This document shows, one piece after another, positions 48,065 to 62,400 of a stretch of DNA of 64,000 bases (the stretch's first letter is position 1; the number at the start of each line of letters is the position of its first letter). This DNA comes from Heliocidaris tuberculata. Its lineage: Eukaryota; Echinodermata; Echinoidea; Camarodonta; Echinometridae. The DNA is taken from contig CM046852.1 of the NCBI GenBank assembly GCA_025618425.1, positions 7,338,421-7,402,420 on the forward strand. Reading direction: 5' to 3'. A program made the position numbers and the translations under genes. Below the pieces are notes generated by a model. The model searched no databases, was not told the origin of the DNA, and was given only the letters and a program-made list of their open reading frames with translations.

Positions 48065-48659
48065 AAGAGGTTAAAGTCCAAGGCATTGACTGTTATTCAC
48101 ATTAGCAATCTTTTCTAGCAAACAAAATTATCACATTTTGATAGCATGAGGTGCTGATACTTTACACAGTGGAGGTTGTTTTTAACTTTATTATCTTTAT
48201 GTTCACCCATCCACCCAGGCTTCACTTTATCAGTTATGTAATGATCATTGAAAGCTCATAGAGCAGCTTCGTGTTGATGTTGCCAGATATGATGATTTTT
48301 GTTGTTCATAAAATTGATTTGAAATTATTGTATAATCTTCTATATATCTCTCCCTCCCTCACTATGTGATTTTCTCTGCCCCCCTCTTATGTGTCTCCTA
48401 ACTGTGTCCCACCTGTAGTGTAGCTAAGATTATTATTTACCTTTTTTCCTTAATAAAAAAATAATTGATGCAAAGTTTACTTTCATACGCGAATTTATTT
48501 TTGTTAACATGTGAGAAGTATCCTACAGACTGGGTTATCTAACTGACGTGACAGAGAAGCTGGAGCTTGCATTGATACTGAAAGTGTTGTTATTACTTTA
48601 ATGGATTTGAATAAGCAGGTTGTTTGTAAGACTACTTTTAATTATATATACATGTATAT

Positions 48660-48721
<62 letters not shown>

Positions 48722-50661
48722 AATTCTCTCCCTTTTTTTCTCTTTTTCCTGAAACACACTCATCCCCCCCCCCCCACACACACACACTTATCTCTCTCTC
48801 TCACGCTTTCTCTTTCTATCTCTCACGATCTCTTGAAAGTGCAATATGAGCTTACACAATCATTAGGGATGGCAAAGGAATATAGTTAAGGGTAAAATAA
48901 CGGACACGGGCAATTTACGTAATTTGACTAAATGATATCAGATATTAATCCTCAAAAGATCTTTCGATATTTCCTTCCATCAAAACGAAGTTTTGACAAT
49001 GCAATAGAATTGATACTTTACCTCGGTGGGATCGTGTAATACTAAGTTTGGTGCTTGGATAAGTAAACTATGAGTTCAACGTACGATTAATTTATAATCA
49101 GTACCTCCCCCCCCCCCCCCCCCCCCCCCTACGTCCTCATCAAGCATCAGAAGAATTTGATAGTCAGCTCACGTTTTGTGTCAACGGCTAATCCCGTTTC
49201 ATGTACGCCTACCATTCATGAAGTCGAAATATTGACGTTTGTTTTTCATATTTGCCAACGCAATCCATCAGCGCTGAAGGAATTTCGAAACGGATCTCAC
49301 TTCTATTTGCATGGAGAGGTTTACGATTTCCGAATAGAAGGTTCAAAGTACATATACGTTACCCTATCGAAAGGTCTTTTCACTCCTTTTCATCGATTTA
49401 GTTTTTAAGAAAATTCCCCTTTGCTGAAGATGTCATCGCATTAGAATGCGTATTAAGCAATAAAGATAAGTGAAGAATGTGCCGTGATATGTAGTGAGTA
49501 GGCGTGTCTGTGTTTACTTTGTTCATATCTTGTTATCTCCGATTCTACAACGATCTATCGAGTATCGACATTTTGTTTCACCCATTCGTACAGATTAAAT
49601 CCCTTCCCTTCTCCCTCTCTCTCTCTCTCTCTCTCTCTTTACAACTGTTAATGGAGTCTAGACATTTTTTTCCACCTGTTCGTACTTGTTAAATCCCTTC
49701 CCTTCTCTCCACTCTTTCTCTGTTCATTTATTTATTATTATTTTGTTGTACAACTATCTATTGAGTATCGACAATTTGTTTCTCCTGTTCGTTAAATCCA
49801 TTCCCTTCTCTCTTTCTCTCTCTGTTTATTTTTCTTTTCCTTTTTGTATACCTCTCCTCTCTATTTTTCTCCCTTCTCTACGGCTCCTTCCTTCCTCTCT
49901 GTCTCTCGCTCTCCCGTTTGCCCATTTCCTTTCCTTTCTCCTCCGTCTCTCTCTCTTTCTCCCTCTCCTCTGCATCTATTTTGTTTTAATTTTTTAAAAT
50001 CTCCCTCTGTATTTCTCGCTCTCTTTATTTTGTTTATTTGTGCCTTTCTATAAATTCATTCTTCTCCCCCTCTCTCTTTCTTTCTTCCTACTAGATCACA
50101 GTCTCATAGCTACAGTACTACCAAAAGGTATGATAATCAATTTACAAAAACTACAACAGAACTGGAACATTTACGCATTGAAATACGATTATATTTCATT
50201 ATGAATCATGTACAATTACAATATGAATATGTACACATGAATATCACGATTAAACAAAGTCCATCAGTGCTTACAATAATCTTTGCATGACATACTGACG
50301 ATATACATTTACATTATTTACAAAGTATGAACAGTTAGATACGTATAAATATATTATCAATTAAAAAGTTAGGCACAATCTTTTAGATTCACAAGCTTTT
50401 ATCTAATGAGACAGCTGATAATGGGATCTTCATTGTATCTAGCGATGCTTTTGAGGAGAATAGAGGCTCTTTTACTATTTACTTAAAGATAAAGTTGAGT
50501 TCTGGCTATGCAATTACATTGTGAAAGAAAATATGTCAAATCATTTGAAAAAGGTTGATCATATCTACATAAGAATTGGCGTATACTGTGTGGACAATAA
50601 ATATATTATGAACTATCAAAGGTCATGTACCAATCCTTCTCTTCCACAATGTCTATCGCTC

Positions 50662-50707
<46 letters not shown>

Positions 50708-51760
50708 CCCTCTATCAGACTCTGACAATTTCTCATTAAATTTTCTATAAGAATACACACACTCACACACACACATATACATATAAACAGTGAGGCAATT
50801 TGAAATCCACATCTACTGTAAATACCAATTTCACTGTGTCAGTTTGGGGTCGGTTTAACACTGTGACTAATAAAGGTATAAAAGGGGTGGGGCACCCCAG
50901 TATTCCTGGTCCTGTCCCTGTCAGCTATGCAAACATATTTGCAGCTATATTGAGATCTGGAATTCCCCTTTACTGAAGAACAATTCAATGACCTTCAGAC
51001 TTATCTATTAAATACAATTAAGACACACATGACAAAGGTCAGGTATACAGTATACACAGCTACTGTTAAAAATAAAGTATCTCATAAAAGAGAAACAACA
51101 TATTGCCAAATGATTTTCCAAACTAAATTCATAGCCTTTTTAACAGAGAGAAAAAAGAAGCACAATAATATTAACTTGTAAGTATCACACAACAAATATT
51201 ATTGCCCTGACCTTTGCACAAATAAGCAGTTAGCAACTTTAGAAGGGAGACTTTTTTGATTGCTCTTTCCTATTGAGTAAATGCAAAGAAGAAATAAATA
51301 GATGAATTAACTAATCAATTATAAAAGAAAGCAAAATCGTAAGTCCTCTGTTAGTATAAATTATATGACGGTATGATTTGGTTACGGTACTGAAGGCTAA
51401 CCCCTGAACAGCGGCCACTTGCACAACTGCCCCAGACAACTACCCCAAATGATAATTAAATACTACCCAAATATAACTACCCCATAGGACAACTTTCCCA
51501 GACAACTACACCCCAGGTCAGCTGGGGGAGGGGGAGGGGGGGGGGGGGGGGTGGAAGGGGGTACCTAAACTCAATGCATTTGTGGGCCACAGTACAATTT
51601 ATTGGAAGTACCACAATAGTTTTTTATTTTACTTTTACAATGATAATCCTATTATTATTATTAATTAAAATCCTAATTATTTTGTTTACATTATTTTTTG
51701 ATTAAATACAGATGTTTCCATTAAATAGGTGTCAGGTTAACCTTCTTATCAATTGTTGTT
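48065..51760. other. intergenic, simple repeats, no gene called
   Basis: Contains (TA)n at 48668-48718, a C tract of about 34 at 49106-49129, CT tracts at 49614-49638 and 50665-50704, and a G tract near 51538-51550. The open frame at 49157-49408 is not recognised and lacks splice context. Near 51420-51510 short CCCAGACAACTACCCC-like motifs repeat. Confidence 0.5.
49545..49810. repeat. three degenerate tandem units
   Basis: Units share ACAAC(G/T)ATCTAT(C/T)GAGT, ATCGACA(T/A)TTTGTTTC and TTAAATCCCTTCCCTTCTC, and each ends in a CT tract. Confidence 0.65.
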
Positions 51761-51766
51761 TTTATT
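51761..51766 (-). terminator. polyadenylation signal of CIP2A
   Basis: AATAAA on the minus strand, 12 bp downstream of the CIP2A stop codon. If used, the 3' UTR is very short. Confidence 0.5.
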
Positions 51767-51778
51767 ATGGTGATAGTT

Positions 51779-53347
51779 TTATTTCTCTTGTTGTTTACTA
51801 GTCAGACTGTGAATCATGAGAGTCAATTGTTGTTGTTTGTTGAGTTCTTCCTTCTGTTGACTGATGAGGGCGTCCTTCTCTCTGATGGTGCTTTTCTGTT
51901 GCCGGCATTCCGTCTCCAGCTTCGACACCTGAAACAAAAGGGACGTAAAAGGAGTTTGAGCACATTTCAGCCGCAGTTATTCTCATCAGTCTTTATTCCT
52001 GTTCGTATTGCCCCATAATCTGAAAAATAGCTAAGGTGTAGTCTAATGTAAAATCATAGTTTGATGTAGAATTGGCAAATATTTTGCAGCATAATAAAAT
52101 TTATTTTCATATACACAAAACTAACTTACACTGCAGATACTGGATATTTAGTACAAGGAAATGAGTCAATGTTTCCAATCTAAAAAATAATAGACTGAAT
52201 TACCCTGCCTTAAGGGCTACCTCAGATTTCTAGCCAAGCCTTATTATATCTCACATAATTTTTGTTTCTCTTTTTTTTGTTGAATTTTCTACATGTATGA
52301 ATATATATGTCATTATGCTGCAAAAAGAAAAGACAAGACTGATTCATTCTGCTTCTAGCGTTTATTCAGATTTCTAGCCAGGCATCTTGTATTACTTTCA
52401 CTTCTCAGTTTATCCGGACATTCTTCTCACCTGCTGCGAGAGTTTTTTCTTGGCCTGCTCCGCCTTCGCCAACTCTCCTCTCAGCTTATCAATGGCTGCC
52501 TCTAGTTCTTCCCTCTCCCTCTCAGTCTTCCTCAGGGTGCTCTCCGTCTCCTTCAGTTCTTCCTGGACCTCACCCAGACGTCCCTCCGTCAGACGCAGCT
52601 GCTTCACCGTGCCCTTGTGCTGGCCTTCAAGCTCCTCCAGTCGCCCCAGCGTCCTGTGGGGAATATGTTTGATATCGATGACTACTGGGTTATTCTGCCA
52701 AATACGACAATCTTTGAGGCTTTAGACAGCTTAACAAAATGTAGTGGCACGAAAAGATGCATCCGAAAGGCAAAAAGGAACGCAAAATGCATAATCATTG
52801 AAAATCACAATTTTACCACACAGGGGTAGAATCATAGAGCTGGCAAAATCATGTACCTTGATTAGGCTTAACATTACCTAAACTTTCATTCAGATATGTC
52901 AAACAAGAACTTTTAACAGGCATTACTAATTATTATGCCTTTTGCCTTTCCGGACGCGTCTTTGCGTGCCACTACATTTTGCTATTAAAGCTACCTTACC
53001 ACCTAAATTGCCCCGCAATGCTTTTCCTAAAACTCATAAATTTCTTGTGCTACATATACACAGGAGTTGTGACTTCAGTAGCTGAGTTACAACACAGGGA
53101 ATTATTTCCATTACTATAATGTGATGTGCAAAAAAGGGAAATTATAATTCATCATTATTACAGCAGCAAATGCAATTTGATTCTGTATAACTATAACGGT
53201 ATTACATGTACAATAAATTATTCAATATTTTTATGAAAAACTTCCAAAAAAGTTTTGAAATATTGGTCCCATCAGCTGTCAAACTCCAGATTCAACACTG
53301 ATATGATCTCACTTCACTGTAAGCAATGTGATAACCGTATGTGTGTA

Positions 53348-53411
<64 letters not shown>

Positions 53412-56400
53412 GCACATTGCAATTGTAGTAAATTCTACTCACGTTTCATGTTTGTTTTTCAATGCTTCGCTGTGCTTGGTCAGCATTTCATGTAGCTCCA
53501 AGAGACTAGCTCTCTCCTGCTTTTCAGCCTCCAACGTCTCTTTTAATCCCTCTAACCTGAAAGTAAACAAACAAACAAGTATACAGTTAAACAACATGTC
53601 AATAACAACTGAAGACATCTCATGAACCTTTAAAAGGTTATCCTACTCCTGTTTCTTAGTTTCGCGAGCACTTTGCAGTATCTCTAACTTGCAAATAATA
53701 AAGTACAAGTCAGGTAAACAAATCAACAGGTAAATATCTTCTCTCAAAGATAGAGTTGAATTCTGGTCATGAGATTGAATTGTGAAAGAAACTGTCTCAA
53801 AGCAATTGGGAAAGGTTGCTAACACAGCACATAAGAATTGGTGTATGATGCAAGGTCTTGGAATCACCAAATGATAAGAAATTGACTTATTCCTGCTGAG
53901 AGTCACATGCATTGCACACATATATGTGGGACTACACACAAATGTTCGGCCCGAACATTTCAGCTGTTTCTCGTCATATTTTGAATGTGAGGGCATTTGA
54001 AGAGCAATCCTTTCCAGGGGACATAATCTACCATGATAATCTTCCAAACTAACATAAAAAGAATGAGAAAGCTGACAATTTATTTGTTACCTTTCCCTTT
54101 AAGGTAAACTCCCACTTGAGAGGCTTATGATACCTGCAATTTCTCCAATTCGAGCGATCGCCAATAGGGTAAAAATGCCCGGATGCAGGTATCGGGGTGC
54201 GTTTGCTATGCAATGTGGGACAGCTTTTGTGACCTAGTTACTTCCGGAATCTGACCGGTCGGTGAATGACCCGGCGGCCGTGCATAACCTCTCAAATCAG
54301 CTTTCCAAGATACGGCTTTGTCATTTAAGTCTCGAACAGAGCCGTCCGCAGCGGGTACCCGTCGTCGCTTTCTGCCGGACGCCTCCCGGTCGCAAGGCTC
54401 AATAACGCTGTAACATTCAGCGGCTCTCCGTACTAGCAATTCCAATTCGAGTTTGCGTTTTCCGTTGCATGGAATGCCTCTTTCTGTCAGAAAAGCTTTC
54501 AGCTGCAGAACGGTCATATTCTTGAAGTCTTGAGAAACGCTCGCCATGACAATTCTACGATTACCTTAACTTTTATTAGATAAGTTTGAAGAAAAATTCC
54601 TGAAGTGTGTACCGCGGTTACTGTAACTTAGCATCCGTATACACCGGAAGTACACAGGTCCCGGAAGTTGAATGAGAATTCGCCAAAAACGGTACATCCG
54701 GGCATTTTTACCCTATTGGCGATCGCTCGAATTACTATCGATAGGAAACAGATATTTTTTCTGAGCTTTACGGCTCTCCACTCCTGTGTGATTTCATTTC
54801 GATACTCTACACCCTCTGAAAAAATCCCAGGGTCTCCCAAAGTGACCACAGTGAGATGGAAGTGATCAAGCCTCACCTCTGTCCTAGTTCAGCATGAGCC
54901 GTCGTCAGTCTCTCGTGTTCCCTAGCAACCGCTTCCAGCCTCTCTATCTGAGCCATCATGTTCTTCATCTCACCAGCCATCCTCTCCTTCTCTGCCATCT
55001 TCTCGCTCAGCTCATCCCGGTACTCCTCGCTCCTCTTCTCCGATTCCTGGATCATGGAGCGCAGCTTGCGAGCCTACGTTAAAGAATTGGTTACAATAAT
55101 TATTTTCATTAAAACGAATAACAACATGAGGGCCTTCATATTAGCACTCTCAAAACTATCATTGTATTCAATATGATCATCATTACCATTTTGAAAGAAT
55201 CATTATTACACTTATGATAATTGTTTTCACTATTCTTATTACTATCAATTTCAATACCATAATCAGTATCATTATAATCATCATCATTATTTTCAATATC
55301 ACTGTCACCTTTTTTGCAGTTCAATTCAATTCAATTTCGGTTTTATTAAAAAGACTCAGCAAAAAGTCCGAAGACTAACAGTGTGAGTTTACAATTTTTA
55401 AAAAACATATAAATATAAATATAAGTACTAAGGTGAAAAAAATCACAGACAAGATAAGTAATTTATACATATTAAAACTATTCAACTTCGTAAAAAAAAG
55501 AAAATATACATTACAATCTGAAACAGCGCTCCTACCGCGACCCAGCACGCATGCTCACTCCTGAAGACCTAACCCCCAACCTATCGTATGCTCACATATA
55601 ACAATCGTAATTTGTTTTCCAAATATTACTATAGTTCCTTTGTTTCACCCTGTTCCAGTCTTGCCAGTTGCCATTTTTAAAAGATGCCTTAAAACATACT
55701 TTCTCCTACAGTAATCTATAATGTGATCTAGTTATTTCACATTTTGTTCCTAATCCAAATCTTTGATCTTACAACTACATGGTACCTAGTGCCCCTAAAT
55801 GTCTCATAATATCTTCTTTTTTTAGCACTAAGCTAAGGGCAAAGAGATGAGGTTAAAGGCCAAGTCCACACTAATATCAAGTTGATTTGAATAAATAGAG
55901 TAAAATTAAACAAGCATAACAGTGAAAATTTTATTGAAATCTGATGTAAAATAGAAAGTTACAGCATTTTTAAGTTTTGCAAATGAGTGAACCGATGATG
56001 TCACACACTCACTTTTCCTTATGGATTTTATTATATGAAATATCATATATTTTAATTTTTTGCTTCAATAATGTAAAACATGGTTTGACTCCATATAGAA
56101 CATGTAAAATCATCATTATTGTAACATATTTTGATACAAGGGAGGGATTCTTTATTATCACATTCATACAAATTGTAATATTTGACATTTCATATAATAA
56201 AATCCATAAGGAAAAGTGAGTGTGTGACATCATCGGTTCACTCATTTGCATACTGCCCATGTTATACATATCACTGTTTCATGAAATAATGCAAAATTTC
56301 AAAATGCTGTTACTTTCTTATTTTACATCCGATTTCAGTGAAATTTTCATTGTTATGCTTGTTTAATTTTACTCTATTTATTCAAATCAACTTGATACTA

Positions 56401-59400
56401 GTGTGGATTTGGCCTTTAAAAGCCTCTTTCATGTATGTGTGTGTATGAGAGAAGAGCTACAAGTGCATGCACATTAACCCTTTCAGGACAGGAATTATTT
56501 AAAGGCTACATTGATCACATTTTGTTCTTCAAAATGCTACAAGATTGTAATAAGTGGTAATGTCTTTGAAAACAATATACATGGTTAAAAGAATTGTCGA
56601 AAAGTTGAAAAAGTTGCCAATTTCGATTTTAAAAAACATGATTTTGAACAATTTAAGGATTTTAAAGCATATTCTTCTTTTTGAAATCCCTGGGATCAAT
56701 TGCAGTATGGTCATTTAACAAAAATGGACATAGTGTGTGCAGAACTTTTTGCTCTTTCTACTCATGTATCTGGTATATTTTTCAGGGCTCTGAATCAAAA
56801 GTTATTGAGCCAAACCACAAAATGTGGAGTGTTGTTGTGAAAGGGTTAATACTCACTTCATTATCAGCCTGAGCTTTCCTGCACCTGTACTGAGCTATCA
56901 ATCTGTCTGCTTGGGCCAGGGCCATGGCTTTCGCCTCCAACAAATCTTGAAGGTGACTCTCCTTTGTCTATTAGAAAACAAAATACAGAAGAGAGTTTAA
57001 CCCTTATACTCTCCCACCAAGTATCCAAACTTTATTTTTGAGAGAGAGAGAAATGATCCTATTCACTTTTCAGGGTTCAGAAATATGTAGTAAGCTATTA
57101 CCTTTGAAAAAAATTATAATAATAATCTTCAATTTTTGTATACACATATCACATATTACAATGCCTCTATGCACTTCCAAAGAGCTTTCAATTATTACCC
57201 TTGCTCTAGCAGAGCTGCAATGATAATGTGCTATGTCAGGGAGATGCAAGAATGAAAGCTCCTTTTAGATGGCAAGCAGGTAATGTGAATTACAGTTTTA
57301 ACCTCGTGTATAAACATTTTACCACGTTTCAAGAGAGTAGAGCTAGACATGAAACAGTGTGAAATTAATTAATTAATTAATTAATTAATTAATTAATTAA
57401 TTAATTAATTAATTAATTAATTCCAGATATGTGTACTTACAGCAAGAGCTGAAAGTTTGTGCTCATAGACATCCATGATCTCTGATGCCTTGACATCTTT
57501 GAGCTGTGAGGGAAAAACAATAAAAAAATTCACCCATGAATTAACCCATGAAAAATAAACACATTGGAATGATGTTCAGATGCACTATTTAAAGGTAAGT
57601 TGAAGATGGAATGGATCAGGCAGATACAGATAAACAGGGATGGTCAAATAAATTTGAACTCTGCAACAAAACAAGACATACCACTCTCTATCAGTTTTTA
57701 TTGATGATTTATTGAAAAACAGATGTATCACATCAACACTTTTCAATTCCCCATTGCCTTTTGCCCTGATGAAGACCACTGGAATTGACCTGATTCAGAA
57801 CACTCCAATCCAAACTTTTTGAATTAAAATCAGACAAATTTTTTCCACACAACAGTTGTCTACTATTATTCAACAAGCATGATGTATTCAAACTACTCGC
57901 ATTAAATGCATTCTACTTGGGTGAACTTTGACCTGTTGACTTCTAGCCCTCCCCCTCCCCCCATTAATAAAATAGAAATTCAATGAAAACCAAAATACAT
58001 AACTTACATCCAAACCAGTCTGCATTCTGTCGATCAGCTTGTCCAGACCAGCACTGTCGGCCTTTGTGGCCTTTGACCTGGTGACCTCTACGTTTGACCC
58101 CATCACGTTCATGTCATAGCCATTGGTGTGGGACTGGTTGAGAGTGTGAGGGTGGGGTGCGGCATGGTCCAAGGGGATGTCTTGTTGGGAGGTCTGAATG
58201 GTGTGTGAATTGTTAGACGCTATGCACTCTCCAAGGCTAAAGAAGAATAAAAGCGAGACAAGTGAAATACTACATGTACTTTAATAGGTGTGCTTTGTAC
58301 ACATTCAAAGACATCAAAAACTTCTTGACTTATTGGTATTTGTTTGTCAATTATTTCTATGTTTATGTTATTGATCTATGTTTTGAATACATGTATGTAT
58401 GTTTGGTACTGATGATTGGATTGATATCAAATTAAGTGAATGATTGAAAATTAATTGAATAATCAATTGATAGACTAGTCAACTGAGTGACTGATTTAAT
58501 GATATGTTGAAATGATTGATTGATAGATTGATTGGTTGATTAAGTGAATGATTCCCTAAGTGATTGGCTGACAGATTGATAAATTAATTAATTTATCATT
58601 TTTTGATTAGCTATACTGATTGATTAGTTTATATTAATTGAACGGTACTCACATTATTGTTGGGAAGTCCGGTAGGGTAGATGCAGCCCGGATGAGCTTC
58701 AAACTGACATGGACTCGCTCTCTGTCTCTAGAACTTAGACCATGGGCCATGAATGGAACCAGTCTATGGTCCTAGAGGGAAATCAATGAGGAGAGTGATA
58801 ATGATATCATGTTTGGAGGCAGAAGGGTGTTAACCCTTTCAAGACAATTGACCACATTTTGTGGTTTGGCTCAACAACTTTTGATTCAGAGCTCGAGAAA
58901 ATATACCAGATGCATGAGTAGAAAGAGCAAAAATGTCTGCACACACTAATGAATTTTTGTTTCATGACCATATTGCGTTTGATGCCAGGAATTTTTAAAA
59001 CAAGAATAAGCTTTCAAATCCTTAAATTGGCAACACAATGAGAGGTTCAAAATCATTGTTTTTCATCAAAATTGGCAATTTTTCAACTTTCAACAAAATT
59101 TTTAACCATGTATATTATTTTTAAAAACATCACACCTTATTAGAACCACGTAGCACTAAAAGAAAAATATTATTATTGCCAATTTGAAGAACAAAATGTG
59201 ATCAATTTAGCCCTAAAATAATTCCTGTCCTGAAAGGGTTAACTCGTATGCATTAACACAGAGTTAGCACCCTTCTGGCTCTCAACAGATGAAGTGAGAT
59301 ACATACACGTATTTCATTCTCTCTCTCTTTCTCTTTAATCATTTTGTCTTCTTCCTATATTTCCTTTCAAATTGTCCCCTCTCTCTTTCTCCCTTTATCT

Positions 59401-62400
59401 TTATCAAATTATCTTTTTGTTCCCTCCTCCCCACGTTCTCTTTCTCTCTCACTTTTGCAATCTTTAGGTATATATACATCTCTCTCTGTTTCACTTTTCT
59501 TGTCTCCTCTCTCCTGTTTTATCATTCTCTTTCTCTACAATCCAGCCAGTTCTCTGTGATTTTCTCTCTCTCCTCAAGGTTCCATGCTATTTTTTGTTGT
59601 TGTTGTGGCTCCACATATCTGTGGTCTGTATCATGGACCCCTTGTTAAAATTGTTCAAATTAGGGGCTCTTGATTTAGAATTTGACGGCCCAGTGTACTG
59701 GGCCCCTGTTAGTGTTTGGCCCTGCTAAATCCCCCTCCCCCCGCCCCCCACTAAAAAAAAAAAAGCACAGAAAACCCACAACTATCTCCCCATACCTGTA
59801 ACAGTTGTACCAGTGTGTTCTTTACATGGGGTACATTGGATTGAAGCGTCACCATGAGATCAACAATGTGTAGAATTGTTCCAACACCAGCATCACTGTT
59901 ACAGAATAAGAATACAGTAACTGAAGTTGTACACACAGTGAAACCTTATTATAAAGAACACTGTAATAATAAACTCTCTTAGAACGAGGTGATTCGTATT
60001 CTATTGTTTTTTTATTTTTAGCCCTGATATAACAAGCTTTTGATATAAAGTCATTTCCTTGGTCTTGAGGGGTTTCTTATAACGAGGTTCCACTGTATAT
60101 ATTGCCATATAACGGACACATAACACCAAGCAGTGGCGAATCCCAGCGGCAAGGCGTATCCCCCTCCCACGTTAAAAATCACAAAACAGAAAAATTAAAG
60201 GGGTGAGCACCATTGGCGCCCCTGCCTGGATCCGCCACTGTCAAGCGGTTCCAGGCCAGAAATAGAGTCATATACATGTATCTGTGTGATACATTTTGAT
60301 TGTCAAAAGAGATGAAGTCTAGAAGAAAAAACTCAGTGGCAATCGAAACCTTAGAGCTTAAAAGGGCTCATCGTTCTTTGTAGAAAACAAAAGGGTACAT
60401 ACAATATGATAGTCTATACCACTCAAGGGTAACCTGATGCAGGCAGTTTCATTTTACAAGGCATTACGAGTTCAGTCTTTGACAGTTTCATAGAAATTAA
60501 TACAAAACAAAGCCGATATGTGATTATGTGAGGCTTTTTTTTTTTAAATGGGTATGACAGAGTGGGTTAACAAGGCTGAAGCAATGACATCTTTAACAAA
60601 CTAAAAAAAAAAAATTGCAATTGTACATGTAGAACACCCCAGACATATCAATCTGCTGGGTTGTTGTAGATTGGGTTTGACTGCAATGGCGTTTTAATTC
60701 AATGCAGCACTAGTCCTAGCCTTTTGACAAGGCCTCGCGTCTTAGATTATATTCCATGCCTCGCACGACTTAGACGAGACTAGCTGTTGATACGGGTGAC
60801 TTGGCCAGATTCCGAGGAACGCGCGATATTGGGGTTTTTTTCCCTCTCGGCTTCCTCGCTAGCTCATGAATCATGCATAGCTGTATGCAAATATACCAGC
60901 TGGGGCTCAATAGACCAATCAAAACCTACGGCTTCATTGGCGATTCGTTCATTCTTGACACAGGTGAGTACTAGTGAAAGAATTGTTTTTGTTTGTTTTA
61001 GTAATGGAGTTAATAATTAAATAATGGACGAAAATGAAGAAAAACGTTTTTGAATGTAAAGTACGCTTAATAACTTGACTTATCAGCTTAGGAATTACAA
61101 AAAATATAGAGGGATAATTTATTAAACACCCATGTCAAAGTCTCAACTTGGTTCTTCATGAGAGACACAAGCGGGGATATGATGACCACAATGCTGCGGC
61201 TTTCTGCGGTACCAGAGGATGGGCCCACGTTCCTCGGCCGCCGCGGGGGGAGGCGATGAGAAGTTGGTGGTTCGCAGCTCTGCAGCAGCTTGCCCACTCT
61301 GCGCCTGTGTTCGCGTTCGGAGATGGTCTTTGCACAAATTTGATTGCTGATTGGCTGCTACCATTTTGGTAGGGAATTTGCCCCCAAAACAATGGCTATA
61401 ATAAGAAATCCGAACCAATATCGAAAAGGCCTCGCTCGCTCGCGCGTTCACTCAGGTTTTAGTTAATAGTCTCATTTCAGCCGCGCTAAATTGTCATACA
61501 TAAACCTAAGCCCCGAGGCCTTGTCAAAAGGCTACACTAGTCCAAACAAAAAAGCCAAAGAGGCAATTGTATGAAAGCTGATCGACCTATCGTATGGACT
61601 GGATAAGATCGTTCTAACTTGCAATAGACTGTTCTTGTCACATGAACAGGATTTTAACCCTTTCGAGAAAATTGACATTCTGTGGTTTGGCTCAATAACT
61701 TTTGATTCAGAGCTCTATAAAATATACCAGAATCATGAGTAGAAAGAGCAAAAATTTTCTGCACATCCTATGTCCATTTTTGTCGCATGACCATATTGCA
61801 TTTGATGCCAGGAATTTTGAAAACATGAATAAGCTTTAAAATCCCTAAATTGGCAACACACTGAGAGGATCAAAATCATTGTTTTTTTAATAAAAATTGG
61901 CATTTTTTTTTCAACTTTTCTACAATATTCCTAACCATGTATATTGTTTTCAAAGACATTACACCTTATTAGAACCATGCAGCAAGAATTGAAATATATT
62001 ATTGTTGCCAATTTGAAGAACAAAATGTGATCAATTTAGCCCTTATATAATTCCTGTCCTGAAAGGGTTAAACAACTCAGAGCACACCTTACCTCCAATC
62101 ACAATCTCCAGCATCCATCATTGTCTTACTCATCCCAACCTGGTTGTTGTCCAGCTGGTGTTCTACGATGGCCAGACAGGGGTCAAAGTTCATGACTTGA
62201 CTCAAATCTGACCTCAATCCCTCATCTCTGCTCAGAGGTGAAAACATTCTAGTCAAGGCATAGCTTACTTTATAGTTATTTAGTAAAATTTGGAAGCTAT
62301 TTTCATTTTGATTTTACCTAATTTGCATGCTTTTATAGGCGTATATGTATAGTTTAACCATAATTTTGAAACATCTTCAAGCTCCTGCAAAGGAAGATCT

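Noticed and set aside
49157..49408. 83-residue open frame
   Set aside because: No recognised family and no splice or promoter context. I leave it uncalled rather than invent a function.
55977..56269. Two related small proteins encoded on opposite strands
   Set aside because: They arise from the two arms of a palindromic MITE and are not independent genes.
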